NCBI GenBank assembly: GCA_963582065.1
Contig: CAUZRQ010000013.1
Coordinates: 13,746-77,745 of the forward strand
Reading direction: 5' to 3'
DNA: 64,000 nt
Source of the DNA: UBA8437 sp963582065
GTDB taxonomy: Bacteria > Planctomycetota > Planctomycetia > Planctomycetales > Planctomycetaceae
A model generated the notes under the pieces. It was not told the DNA's origin. It searched no databases and saw only the letters and a list, made by a program, of their open reading frames with translations. Both the position numbers and the translations under genes were made by a program. Below, one piece after another: positions 36,955 to 44,308 of the stretch (within the stretch, counting starts at the first letter, position 1; every line of letters starts with the position of its first letter).

Positions 36955-37407
36955 ATGTCGAGCAACTCTCACCCGGGTCCTGCACCGCGGCTGGTCGTGC
37001 CGGTGCGGCTGGTCCTGGTCGGTTACTGGGTGTCGATGTGCGTGGCGACCCACATCCCCAATCCGCTCGACGTCGTTCCGGCCCAGGTCAGCGACACCTG
37101 GTTGCACCTGACGGCCTATCTCGGTCTGGCGGTGCTGCTGGTCCAGAGCGTTGCCGTTGGCCGGCCGGTGCATCGCCGCGACGCGATCCGGCTGTGGGGG
37201 CTGGCGGCTGTCTACGGAGCCCTCGACGAAGTGACCCAGTTGATCCCGGTGCTGCACCGCACGGCCGAGTGGAAGGACTGGGCCGCCGATGTGGCCGGCG
37301 CGGCAGTCGGGGTGCTGGTGGGAATGCTCGTGGCCCGGGCCTGGGCGGGCCAGGGGGGCGGAGGACCGGAATCAGCAACCGGTGCCTCGGTCGATCCGGA
37401 TCGGTGA
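36955..37407 (+). CDS. VanZ-like family membrane protein
   Basis: A 150-residue protein with about four hydrophobic segments. It has the VanZ pattern: an SDTWLHLTAYLGLAVLL helix, YGALDEVTQLI and a final DWAADVAGAAVGVLVG helix. VanZ-like proteins are widespread; most have no proven function, though VanZ itself gives low-level teicoplanin resistance. The gene follows the aminotransferase by 36 nt and may be cotranscribed. Confidence 0.75.
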   Translation: MSSNSHPGPAPRLVVPVRLVLVGYWVSMCVATHIPNPLDVVPAQVSDTWLHLTAYLGLAVLLVQSVAVGRPVHRRDAIRLWGLAAVYGALDEVTQLIPVLHRTAEWKDWAADVAGAAVGVLVGMLVARAWAGQGGGGPESATGASVDPDR

Positions 37408-37522
37408 TGCCCATGCCCGCTCCTCGCCGGTGTTGCCAGTGTGGTATTCGAGATCCGGATCCCGAACCGGTAAGGTAGGGTTTTGCCGGACCGGTCCTTT
37501 GATGAATCGGGGTCAGGGCACC

Positions 37523-37990
37523 ATGAACACCCAGCAAGACGAAAACCAGCTGAAACTGCTGGAGACCTTCCACTACGTCGCGGCGGGGATCACGGTGCTG
37601 GTCGGATGCTTTCCCGTCATCCGCCTGGCGATCGGGATCGGATTGCAGCTGGTTCCGGTTGAGGACCACCCGGCCACGCATGTACCGCGGATTGTCGGGT
37701 GGATCCTGATCGTGATCGCCGCGATCCTCATCCTGGTGTTCTGGGCCCTGGCGTTCGTGATCTTCCTGTCCGGACGAAGTCTCCGTCGTCGCGAGCGGTA
37801 CATGTTCTGTATGGTCGTGGCGGGAATCAGCTGCCTGCTCATGCCTTACGGCACTGCCCTGGGCGTGTTCACGATCATGGTCCTCATGCGACCATCGGTG
37901 AAACAGATCTTCGGTGTTGATGAATTCGCCGCGGCCAAAGCGGATGATGTGCCCGACGCGGACGACGTCGGGGAGACGAAGTCCGAGTAG
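37523..37990 (+). CDS. Small membrane protein of unknown function
   Basis: A 155-residue protein with four predicted membrane segments (about residues 20-45, 65-90, 100-118 and a short fourth) and an acidic tail (VPDADDVGE). The layout, MNTQQDENQLKLLETFHYVAAGITVLVG, is similar to small four-helix proteins often seen in Planctomycetota. ATG 37523 was chosen; 37502 is an in-frame alternative. Function unknown. Confidence 0.6.
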   Translation: MNTQQDENQLKLLETFHYVAAGITVLVGCFPVIRLAIGIGLQLVPVEDHPATHVPRIVGWILIVIAAILILVFWALAFVIFLSGRSLRRRERYMFCMVVAGISCLLMPYGTALGVFTIMVLMRPSVKQIFGVDEFAAAKADDVPDADDVGETKSE

Positions 37991-38084
37991 AAGCGGGGGT
38001 GGCGTGTGATCGAGGCGGCGAGCGTCTTGGCCACCCGGTGTCTTTCGGGACACCCACCTGGCGGTTCAAGCGGACCGGTGATGG

Positions 38085-38113
38085 TTGAAAGCCCGGGTGA
38101 CGGTCCGCATAAT
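38085..38113 (+). promoter_or_regulatory. Sigma70-type promoter of rpsR
   Basis: TTGAAA (38085-38090), 17 nt, CATAAT (38108-38113). The transcript would start near 38120 and have a leader of about 113 nt, containing a CCGACG/CGTCGG hairpin at 38163-38179. Confidence 0.55.
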
Positions 38114-38232
38114 GGCGGATTCCCTCAGTCCGCGACTCGCATCGAGGCCGTTTGGCCCCGACCCGACGATTCGCGTCGGTCCCGGTATCCGGGGCCGATC
38201 CATGGCTGGCACGTAGCGAGGAATCGATACAG

Positions 38233-38520
38233 ATGGCTCGAACCAGGTCCCGCGCCGAGATCCGCAAGGCGCGAAAGCGGAAGGCCCGGCAGCAACGCAA
38301 GCTCAAGTGCCGTTTCTGCCCCGATGGTTGTGATAACTCACCCCGGCCGATCTACGTCGACTTCAAGGACGTGAAGATGTTGCGTTCGATGATCAATCGC
38401 AACGGCCACATGCTCTCGCGCCGCCGCACCGGTTGCTGTGCCAAGTACCAGCGGGCGGTTCGTCGAGCGGTGCTGCGGGCCCGTTTCATGGGGCTTTTGC
38501 CCTACGTGCCAAAGGACTGA
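38233..38520 (+). CDS. rpsR: 30S ribosomal protein bS18
   Basis: A 95-residue ribosomal protein. The conserved RPIYVDFKDVKMLRSMINRNGHMLSRR is present (residues 38-65). It is a Zn-ribbon-type S18, with C26, C29, C33 and the CC pair at 68-69. The N-terminus is Arg/Lys-rich. Usual neighbours (rpsF, ssb, rplI) are absent, so rpsR is a separate unit with its own promoter here. The ATG at 38233 was chosen over upstream in-frame codons since MARTRSRAEIRKARKRK is the S18 N-terminus. Confidence 0.95.
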   Translation: MARTRSRAEIRKARKRKARQQRKLKCRFCPDGCDNSPRPIYVDFKDVKMLRSMINRNGHMLSRRRTGCCAKYQRAVRRAVLRARFMGLLPYVPKD

Positions 38521-38549
38521 TCCGGCCTGCCGCGGCGGGGCCGGATCGA

Positions 38550-38777
38550 TCAGGACACCGGCCGAGGCGGCGGCTCGCGGCGGATTCCGGCAGCGAGACG
38601 TCGTGTCGGAATGAGGAGTCGGCAGGGGGCGTTGTGGCGCGAGAACCCACCGGGGATACGTCCGTCGAGATGCGGCCGTCGATTCGAGGTGGTGAGGATC
38701 GGGAACGGGACTGGCACGGCCTCGGGTGGCCAGGCGAAACGGCGTCGCAGCATTCTCAACCAGTCGGTCAATCTCAT
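38550..38777 (-). CDS. Small basic hypothetical protein (75 residues)
   Basis: An open frame beginning MRLTDWLRMLRRRFAWPPEAV. It is strongly basic (about a fifth of residues are Arg), with no signal peptide or membrane segment. Support comes from expression signals: AAGGAG 9 nt before the ATG and a TTGACG-N18-TATGCT promoter at 38860-38831. Together these are better than those of many large genes in the window. The N-terminal amphipathic WLRxLRRRF motif resembles the start of other small planctomycete proteins, but I cannot name a family. It could instead be an sRNA that overlaps this frame. Confidence 0.45.
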   Translation of the reverse strand: MRLTDWLRMLRRRFAWPPEAVPVPFPILTTSNRRPHLDGRIPGGFSRHNAPCRLLIPTRRLAAGIRREPPPRPVS

Positions 38778-38830
38778 CTGGTCGGACTCCTTTTCCCCCG
38801 GCGTGACTGCTTGACCTCACCGCCGACGGC

Positions 38831-38860
38831 AGCATACCGTCGTCTGCTCGATCGCGTCAA
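38831..38860 (-). promoter_or_regulatory. Promoter of the small gene at 38550-38777
   Basis: TTGACG (38860-38855), 18 nt, TATGCT (38836-38831) on the minus strand. The start of transcription would be about 47 nt before the ATG. It overlaps a weaker plus-strand candidate (TTGACC 38811, N18, TACCGT 38835-38840) for the SDR gene. Confidence 0.5.
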
Positions 38861-38944
38861 AAACCGATTGGGCTGTCGGCGAGATTTCCTGCCAGCCCGG
38901 CACGCTTCCCGCCGCGACAACTCCATCGACTCGAGACCGACCCG

Positions 38945-39754
38945 ATGATCGAATCGCCTGCCACCGATCCGCTGTTCTCGATCTCCGACCGTGTCACCAT
39001 CGTTTCGGGAGGCAGTCGGGGGATCGGCAAGGCGATTGCAGCCGGATTTGCACGACGCGGGGCACCGGTGGTTGTCACCGGGCGGAACGCCGAGACGCTC
39101 GAGGCGACCGTGGCCGAGATCAGCGACGAGACCGACAGCCCGGTGCGAGGGATCGTCTGTGACGTGGCGTTGCCCGGCGAGATCACCCGGTTGGTCGAAC
39201 AGGTGATCGGGGAATTCGGACGGATCGACGTGTTGCTGAACGTGGCCGGAGTCAACCGTCGGAAGCGTGTCGAGACGGTGACCGAGGAGGACTACGACTT
39301 CATCCTCGATATCAACCTCAAGGGAGCGTTTCTGGTCGCGCAGGCCGTCGGCAAACAGATGATCGCCCAGGAATCGGGAACGATCATCAACGTCGATTCG
39401 CTGAACACATACGCCCCGTTGAAGGGTGTGGCCCCCTACGCCATGAGCAAGGCGGGGCTGGTGATGATGACCCGGTCACTGGCGACCGAGTGGGGAGAAC
39501 ACGGCGTGCGGGTCAACACGATCGCTCCGGGGTTCATCCTGACCGACCTGACCCGCAAACTGTGGTCGGACCCGACGATGCAGGAGTGGGGCCTGGGGAA
39601 TACCCCGCTGGGGCGGTTGGGCGAGGTCGAGGACCTGGTCGGTGCAGCAGTGTTCCTGGCCGCCGATGCCTCGGCATTCATGACCGGGCAGGTGGTCCGA
39701 GTCGACGGTGGGTTCACCGCCGGGCTGCTGTGGCCGATTCCGTTCGACGACTAG
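38945..39754 (+). CDS. SDR family oxidoreductase
   Basis: A 269-residue classical short-chain dehydrogenase/reductase. The cofactor motif is GGSRGIG (22-28), with LLNVAGVN as the NNAG equivalent. The catalytic residues are S152, Y165 and K169 (YAMSK), and the C-terminal FMTGQVVRVDGG is normal. It resembles the gluconate 5-dehydrogenase and 3-oxoacyl-ACP reductase-like groups; the substrate is not determined. It is convergent with the anti-sigma gene with only three bases between stops. Confidence 0.9.
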   Translation: MIESPATDPLFSISDRVTIVSGGSRGIGKAIAAGFARRGAPVVVTGRNAETLEATVAEISDETDSPVRGIVCDVALPGEITRLVEQVIGEFGRIDVLLNVAGVNRRKRVETVTEEDYDFILDINLKGAFLVAQAVGKQMIAQESGTIINVDSLNTYAPLKGVAPYAMSKAGLVMMTRSLATEWGEHGVRVNTIAPGFILTDLTRKLWSDPTMQEWGLGNTPLGRLGEVEDLVGAAVFLAADASAFMTGQVVRVDGGFTAGLLWPIPFDD

Positions 39755-39757
39755 GGC

Positions 39758-41068
39758 CTAGGCGGCCCCGTCGGGATCGGATCCTGCAGCCGCTGCCGGT
39801 CGCGGTGCAGTGACCAGCACGAAGACGATCTGCATCTGCCGGTTGGCCCGTTTCTTGACCCCCCTGGTTGCCGAACGCTTGATGTCGACCGATCTCAGGT
39901 TGACCTGCCGCATCAGCTTGGCCGGCAGATCCAATCGCACCTGGGCCGATGACAGTGCCGGGGCGGCCTGGTCGGCAGCCGCGGACTCGGCAATCCGATT
40001 CAGTTTACCGCCGTTCGCCTTCGACCTGCGACCGTCCGGGGCCGAGCGGGGCTTGCGAGATCTCTTGGAGTTGTTGCCGTAGGCGTTCAGCTGACTCAAG
40101 GCGCGATGGCCACCCGGAGCCGACTCCAACGCCGCCACCTGAAGCACGCCCGCCAACGCCATCTCGGCTCGAATCTCGAGACGCAACTGGCTCATCGCCT
40201 GGGTGACCTGTTCGGGAGAAGCCTGCACGACGACGCTGACCAGGTGGTCGTCGACTGGTTGTGACCGGTCCCGGGAGTCCGGCCGAGTCCGGGCCCCTTC
40301 GGCCACGGCACGACTCGCAACCACCGCCGGGGCCGCATCGGCCCGGGCGATGTGGTGCTTCTGCAGGAGCAGGCGGAGCGAGTTGAGACCCTGTTCGATG
40401 TCGACGACCGTCAGTCGCACGACCACCGCCTGGTCGTCGGAGGTGTCGATCGCCGAGAGGATCTGGCCGACCTCGGCGTTGTCGAGTGATTTGTCGAAGA
40501 CCAGTTTTCCTTTGCCGGCCAAGACACCACCACCGCCGGCGGCGAATTCCCCGCCGATCGGACCACTGACACCCGCATCGGATTCCGGAGTCGAATCAGC
40601 CATCGCCGACGCCGCTGCCGGCCCGAACTCGGCGTCCCCCCCGGTCATGGCGTTCTCGGCGTTGACCTGCAGAAGCTGGTTGTCCGGAGTGAGGTTTGAA
40701 TCGCGTGGAATCACGGCGACGACGACCACCAACGCCGCCGCGACAACGGCCGCGACCAGAGGGGCACGGTAAGAACGGGCGGGTGGTCGAGGTGTGGGTC
40801 GGGAAGCGGGAAAACTCAATTGGAGGCTCCCGGGGACCGAAGCCACCGGGAAATCCGAGAGGTAGGTGGAGAGCGATCGGAGGTCGTCGAGCGACCGGCG
40901 AGACTCCTCGGAAGACCCGAGTTGAGCCTCGACCGCCTCGGTCTCCTCGGCGGTCAATTCGCCATCGAGATATGCCGAGAGCAGTTCGTCCCGGCTGGTT
41001 TCCCGGGTGCCTTCGGAATCCTGATCAGAAGGATGATCAGGACCATGACTTGGTGGGTGTGTGTTCAT
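39758..41068 (-). CDS. Anti-sigma-factor-like membrane protein
   Basis: A 436-residue protein. A short N-terminal domain with DELLSAYLDGELTAEETEAVEAQL matches the helical part of anti-sigma ASD/zf-HC2 domains, but no HxxxCxxC zinc motif is present. One transmembrane segment (APLVAAVVAAALVVVVAVI, about residues 100-120) is followed by a periplasmic region of low complexity with long Ala/Gly/Arg-rich parts. This is the usual layout of ECF anti-sigma factors, yet no sigma gene is adjacent. The ATG at 41068 was chosen because the anti-sigma domain follows soon after. Confidence 0.65.
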   Translation of the reverse strand: MNTHPPSHGPDHPSDQDSEGTRETSRDELLSAYLDGELTAEETEAVEAQLGSSEESRRSLDDLRSLSTYLSDFPVASVPGSLQLSFPASRPTPRPPARSYRAPLVAAVVAAALVVVVAVIPRDSNLTPDNQLLQVNAENAMTGGDAEFGPAAASAMADSTPESDAGVSGPIGGEFAAGGGGVLAGKGKLVFDKSLDNAEVGQILSAIDTSDDQAVVVRLTVVDIEQGLNSLRLLLQKHHIARADAAPAVVASRAVAEGARTRPDSRDRSQPVDDHLVSVVVQASPEQVTQAMSQLRLEIRAEMALAGVLQVAALESAPGGHRALSQLNAYGNNSKRSRKPRSAPDGRRSKANGGKLNRIAESAAADQAAPALSSAQVRLDLPAKLMRQVNLRSVDIKRSATRGVKKRANRQMQIVFVLVTAPRPAAAAGSDPDGAA

Positions 41069-41104
41069 TGGTATCGGCCCGCGCGGAATGATCCCTGGAT
41101 CTAG

Positions 41105-41130
41105 GACGCAACCGTTTGGGGCGGGGTTCC
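41105..41130 (-). promoter_or_regulatory. Candidate ECF-type promoter of the anti-sigma-like gene
   Basis: GGAAC (41130-41126), 17 nt, CGTC (41108-41105) on the minus strand, 36 nt before the ATG. This resembles ECF sigma promoters (GGAAC-N16/17-CGTC). Autoregulation would be expected for an anti-sigma gene, but the motif is short. Confidence 0.3.
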
Positions 41131-41261
41131 CTCTTTTTTCAGGAAAGTCCCATCCAGCGGTTATCATCACGGTTAATCGTCATGGTCCTGCCGTCTTTTT
41201 TCCCGGAATCGGCGATAATTTTGATCCGGCCGGACCGACCCGGCAGACTGAAGAGCTCGCG

Positions 41262-44261
41262 ATGTCGTTGATTGCCCGTTCCCGACGCCCGGTGTTGATC
41301 GGCCTGGCCGCCGTGGTCATCGTGCTGGCCGCCTGGTGGGGAGCCAACGAAACGCCCGGTGAGAAGCTGGCACGGGCCGGGCGGTTGCTGGCGGCGAAGC
41401 GTTTCGAGGAGGCGGGCCGGTTGGCTGAGACGGTTCCGCCGTCGGCCGACGAGGCGTGGGAAGCGTGGGTGCTGGCCGGGAAGGCATTCGTACAGGTTCG
41501 CGATTACGACCGGGCGATCGAGGTGTACGGTCGAGTGCCCGATCGGGCGGGCCGGTTGGCTGTGGCGGCCCGCAGCGGGGCGGCAGCGGTGCTGTTGGAT
41601 CAGCGGATGCTGCGGCAAAGCGAAGAGCAACTGCTCAGGTTGGAGGCGATCCAGCCGGATCATCCGCTGGTCGGTGAGGGGCTGGCTCACGTCTGGAACG
41701 TCTCGGCTCGACGTCACGAAGCGGTGCCGCGGATGTTGGCGGCGGCGGTGAGCGGGCGAGGGCCACCACCGGTTGAATTGCTGGTCATGCTGGCCGACAT
41801 CGAGCGTCCCTTCGGCGGGCTCGAGTACCTGGACCTGTGCCGCCGGGCCGACCCGGCCGATCCGCTGCCGATTCTCGGCCAGGCCGCTGCGGCACTTGCC
41901 GAAAACGAAACCGGGCGGGCCGAGACTCTGGTGCGGGAGGTGTTGGAGGGGGGGACGATCGATGCGGATGACGTGGCACGTGGTGTGGCCGGCCGCATTC
42001 TCGGGATGATCCTGGCCGAATCCGGCCGCGACGCCGATTTTCTGGATTGGCACGGCCGGCTGCCGGCTGAAGCCGATGCCGACCCGTTGGTCTGGTTGGC
42101 TCGGGGTCTCCATGTCCACCGTGGGGGTCGTATCGAGGAAGCCGCCCGCTGCCTGTGGGAGGCCCTGGTCCGACAGCCGAACCTGAGACAGGCCAACCAC
42201 TTGCTGGGCCAGTGCCTGAAGTCGCTGGGGCGGGATGACGATGCGAAGGTCTTCCTGGAACGGGCGAAACAGCTCGAGCACCTGGTACGGATCCTCGAGC
42301 ATGTCGAGGTCCGCCTGAAGGCGAGATTCACCGAACGCGACGCGGCACTGTGGAAGGACATGGTCGAACAGCTGCAGGTGTTGGGTCGCGAGTCCGAGGC
42401 GCGGCACTGGGCCCGGGTGGCGCTTGCCCGGAACCTGTCGGAAAGATGGGCGCGACGCATATTGAACCGTCCATTCGGTCGGGGACAGGTCGATCCGCTC
42501 GAGCAGACCATCACCTCGGCCCAGCCCGCCGGCCAGGTCGATCTTTCGGATCTTCCACTCCCCGACTGGAAACAGCCTGTCGGCCGGGTGGAGGTCTCCG
42601 ACGGGGCCGGATCGGGTGGGTCGGGACGGATACGTTTCGTGGACATCACGCGGGAGGCCGGGATCGACTTCAGCTATTTTCAGAGTCCCGATACGGCCAC
42701 ACCGGGGGCTCGGATGTTCGAGAACACCGGTGGGGGAGTCGCGGTGCTCGATTTCGACCGCGACGGATGGCCCGACCTCTATTTCACACAGGGCTGTCGC
42801 TGGCCCGCGGATTCGGTGCAGGCCGATCCGGACCGGACGGACGTGTTTCTCGATCGGCTGTACCGCAACAACGGTGACGGGACATTCGGTGACGTGACAC
42901 GGATGGCGGGCCTGGGAGACGAACGGTTCAGCCAGGGAGTTGCCGTGGGGGACATCGACCATGACGGATGGCCCGACCTGTACGTCGCCAACATCGGCGA
43001 CAACCGGTTGTACCGCAACAACGGTGATGGAACCTTTGACGAATGGTCATTCGATCGGGACGAACCGCCGGACCGGTGGACCACCAGTTGCGTCGTGGCT
43101 GACATCGACGGCGACGGCCACGTTGATCTCTACGACGTCAATTACCTCTCCGGTGCGGACGTCTTCACCAAGATCTGCCGGACGCAGGGCGTGCCGTTTG
43201 CCTGTCACCCCAACGAATTCGAAGGGGCGCAGGATCGGTTCTGGCGGGGGGATGGGTCGGGCGGGTTTGTCGACGCCACGTCCGCGGGTGGATTCGTCGT
43301 CGGCAATGGGAAGGGGCTGGGAATCGTTGCCGCGCGGTATCGCGGTGGGTCCAGCACCGCTTCTCGGTCCGGGCTGGGCCTGTTCATTGCCAACGACGCC
43401 GTGGCCAACTTCTTCTTCGTGGCCGGACAACGGAGTTCTCGAGACGAGGCATTGTTGCGTGGCGTGGCCTACGACCGGGACGGCCGGCCGCAGGCCTGCA
43501 TGGGCGTGGCCGCCGGCGATGCTGACGGCGACGGACGGCTCGATCTGTTCATCACCAATTTCTACGCCGAGTCGAACGTGTTGTACCGCCAGGGCGAGAG
43601 GGGTCACTTCAGTGACATCACCAGGGTTGCCGGTCTGCGGGAGCCCGGCTGGAAGATGCTCGGATTCGGAACGCAGTTCCTCGATGCCGACCTCGACGGG
43701 CGACTCGACCTGGTTGTTGCCAACGGCCACGTCGACGACCTCTCGACGCTGGGGCAGTCGTACCGGATGCGGCCCCAGTTGATGCACAACAGGGGAGGCG
43801 GGCGGTTTGTCGAGATCGACTCGGAGTCCCTGGGCGAGTATTTCGGGAAGCGGTTGTTGGGACGCGGGCTGGCACGGGGCGACTTCGACCGTGACGGACG
43901 TCCGGACTTCGCTGTCAGTCATCTCGACGACCCCGCTGCCGTTCTGGCCAACCGCACCGAAGAGTCGGGGCACTGGCTGGCCGTTCGGCTGGTGGCCCGG
44001 GGGTCGGCCCGCGATGCGATCGGGGCCGAGGTGACCGTGCGGACCGGTTCATCGCGCCAGGTTCACCAGTTGACCGCCGGAGACGGCTACCAGGCATCGA
44101 ACCAGCGGGCACTGGTGATCGGGCTGGGGCAGGCCGCACGCGTCGACGAGTTGACCATCGCGTGGCCGTCGGGCGAGACGACCCGGATCCGGGATCTCGA
44201 GCCGGACGGCGAAGTGGTGGTCGTCGAGGGCCAGTCGGTCGCCTGGCGGTTGCCCCGATAG
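41262..44261 (+). CDS. TPR and FG-GAP/ASPIC-UnbV (CRTAC1-like) protein
   Basis: A 999-residue exported or membrane-anchored protein. One N-terminal transmembrane segment (PVLIGLAAVVIVLAAWW, residues 10-26) is followed by TPR-like helical repeats to about residue 440. After that come FG-GAP/VCBS repeats with DxDxDG calcium loops (LDFDRDGWPDLYFTQG, VGDIDHDGWPDLYVAN, ADIDGDGHVDLYDVN, AGDADGDGRLDLFITN). The C-terminal UnbV domain has GAEVTVRTG and GLGQAARVDELTIAWPSG. A GATAAT -10 lies at 41214-41219. It is the first gene of a likely unit with the DUF1549/1553 and DUF1501 genes (48 and 24 nt gaps). Confidence 0.85.
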   Translation: MSLIARSRRPVLIGLAAVVIVLAAWWGANETPGEKLARAGRLLAAKRFEEAGRLAETVPPSADEAWEAWVLAGKAFVQVRDYDRAIEVYGRVPDRAGRLAVAARSGAAAVLLDQRMLRQSEEQLLRLEAIQPDHPLVGEGLAHVWNVSARRHEAVPRMLAAAVSGRGPPPVELLVMLADIERPFGGLEYLDLCRRADPADPLPILGQAAAALAENETGRAETLVREVLEGGTIDADDVARGVAGRILGMILAESGRDADFLDWHGRLPAEADADPLVWLARGLHVHRGGRIEEAARCLWEALVRQPNLRQANHLLGQCLKSLGRDDDAKVFLERAKQLEHLVRILEHVEVRLKARFTERDAALWKDMVEQLQVLGRESEARHWARVALARNLSERWARRILNRPFGRGQVDPLEQTITSAQPAGQVDLSDLPLPDWKQPVGRVEVSDGAGSGGSGRIRFVDITREAGIDFSYFQSPDTATPGARMFENTGGGVAVLDFDRDGWPDLYFTQGCRWPADSVQADPDRTDVFLDRLYRNNGDGTFGDVTRMAGLGDERFSQGVAVGDIDHDGWPDLYVANIGDNRLYRNNGDGTFDEWSFDRDEPPDRWTTSCVVADIDGDGHVDLYDVNYLSGADVFTKICRTQGVPFACHPNEFEGAQDRFWRGDGSGGFVDATSAGGFVVGNGKGLGIVAARYRGGSSTASRSGLGLFIANDAVANFFFVAGQRSSRDEALLRGVAYDRDGRPQACMGVAAGDADGDGRLDLFITNFYAESNVLYRQGERGHFSDITRVAGLREPGWKMLGFGTQFLDADLDGRLDLVVANGHVDDLSTLGQSYRMRPQLMHNRGGGRFVEIDSESLGEYFGKRLLGRGLARGDFDRDGRPDFAVSHLDDPAAVLANRTEESGHWLAVRLVARGSARDAIGAEVTVRTGSSRQVHQLTAGDGYQASNQRALVIGLGQAARVDELTIAWPSGETTRIRDLEPDGEVVVVEGQSVAWRLPR

Positions 44262-44308
44262 GACCGGTTCGCCTTGCGGCCGGTCGGGACACCGGCGACA
44301 TTGGAGTG

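Noticed and set aside
38163..38179. S6:S18-type autoregulatory leader for rpsR
   Set aside because: A hairpin is present, but the specific loop and bulge of the known motif cannot be shown and rpsF is absent.
38152..38232. N-terminal extension of bS18
   Set aside because: Codons upstream of 38233 are open but MARTRSRAEIRKARK is the expected S18 start, and the extension lies in the leader.
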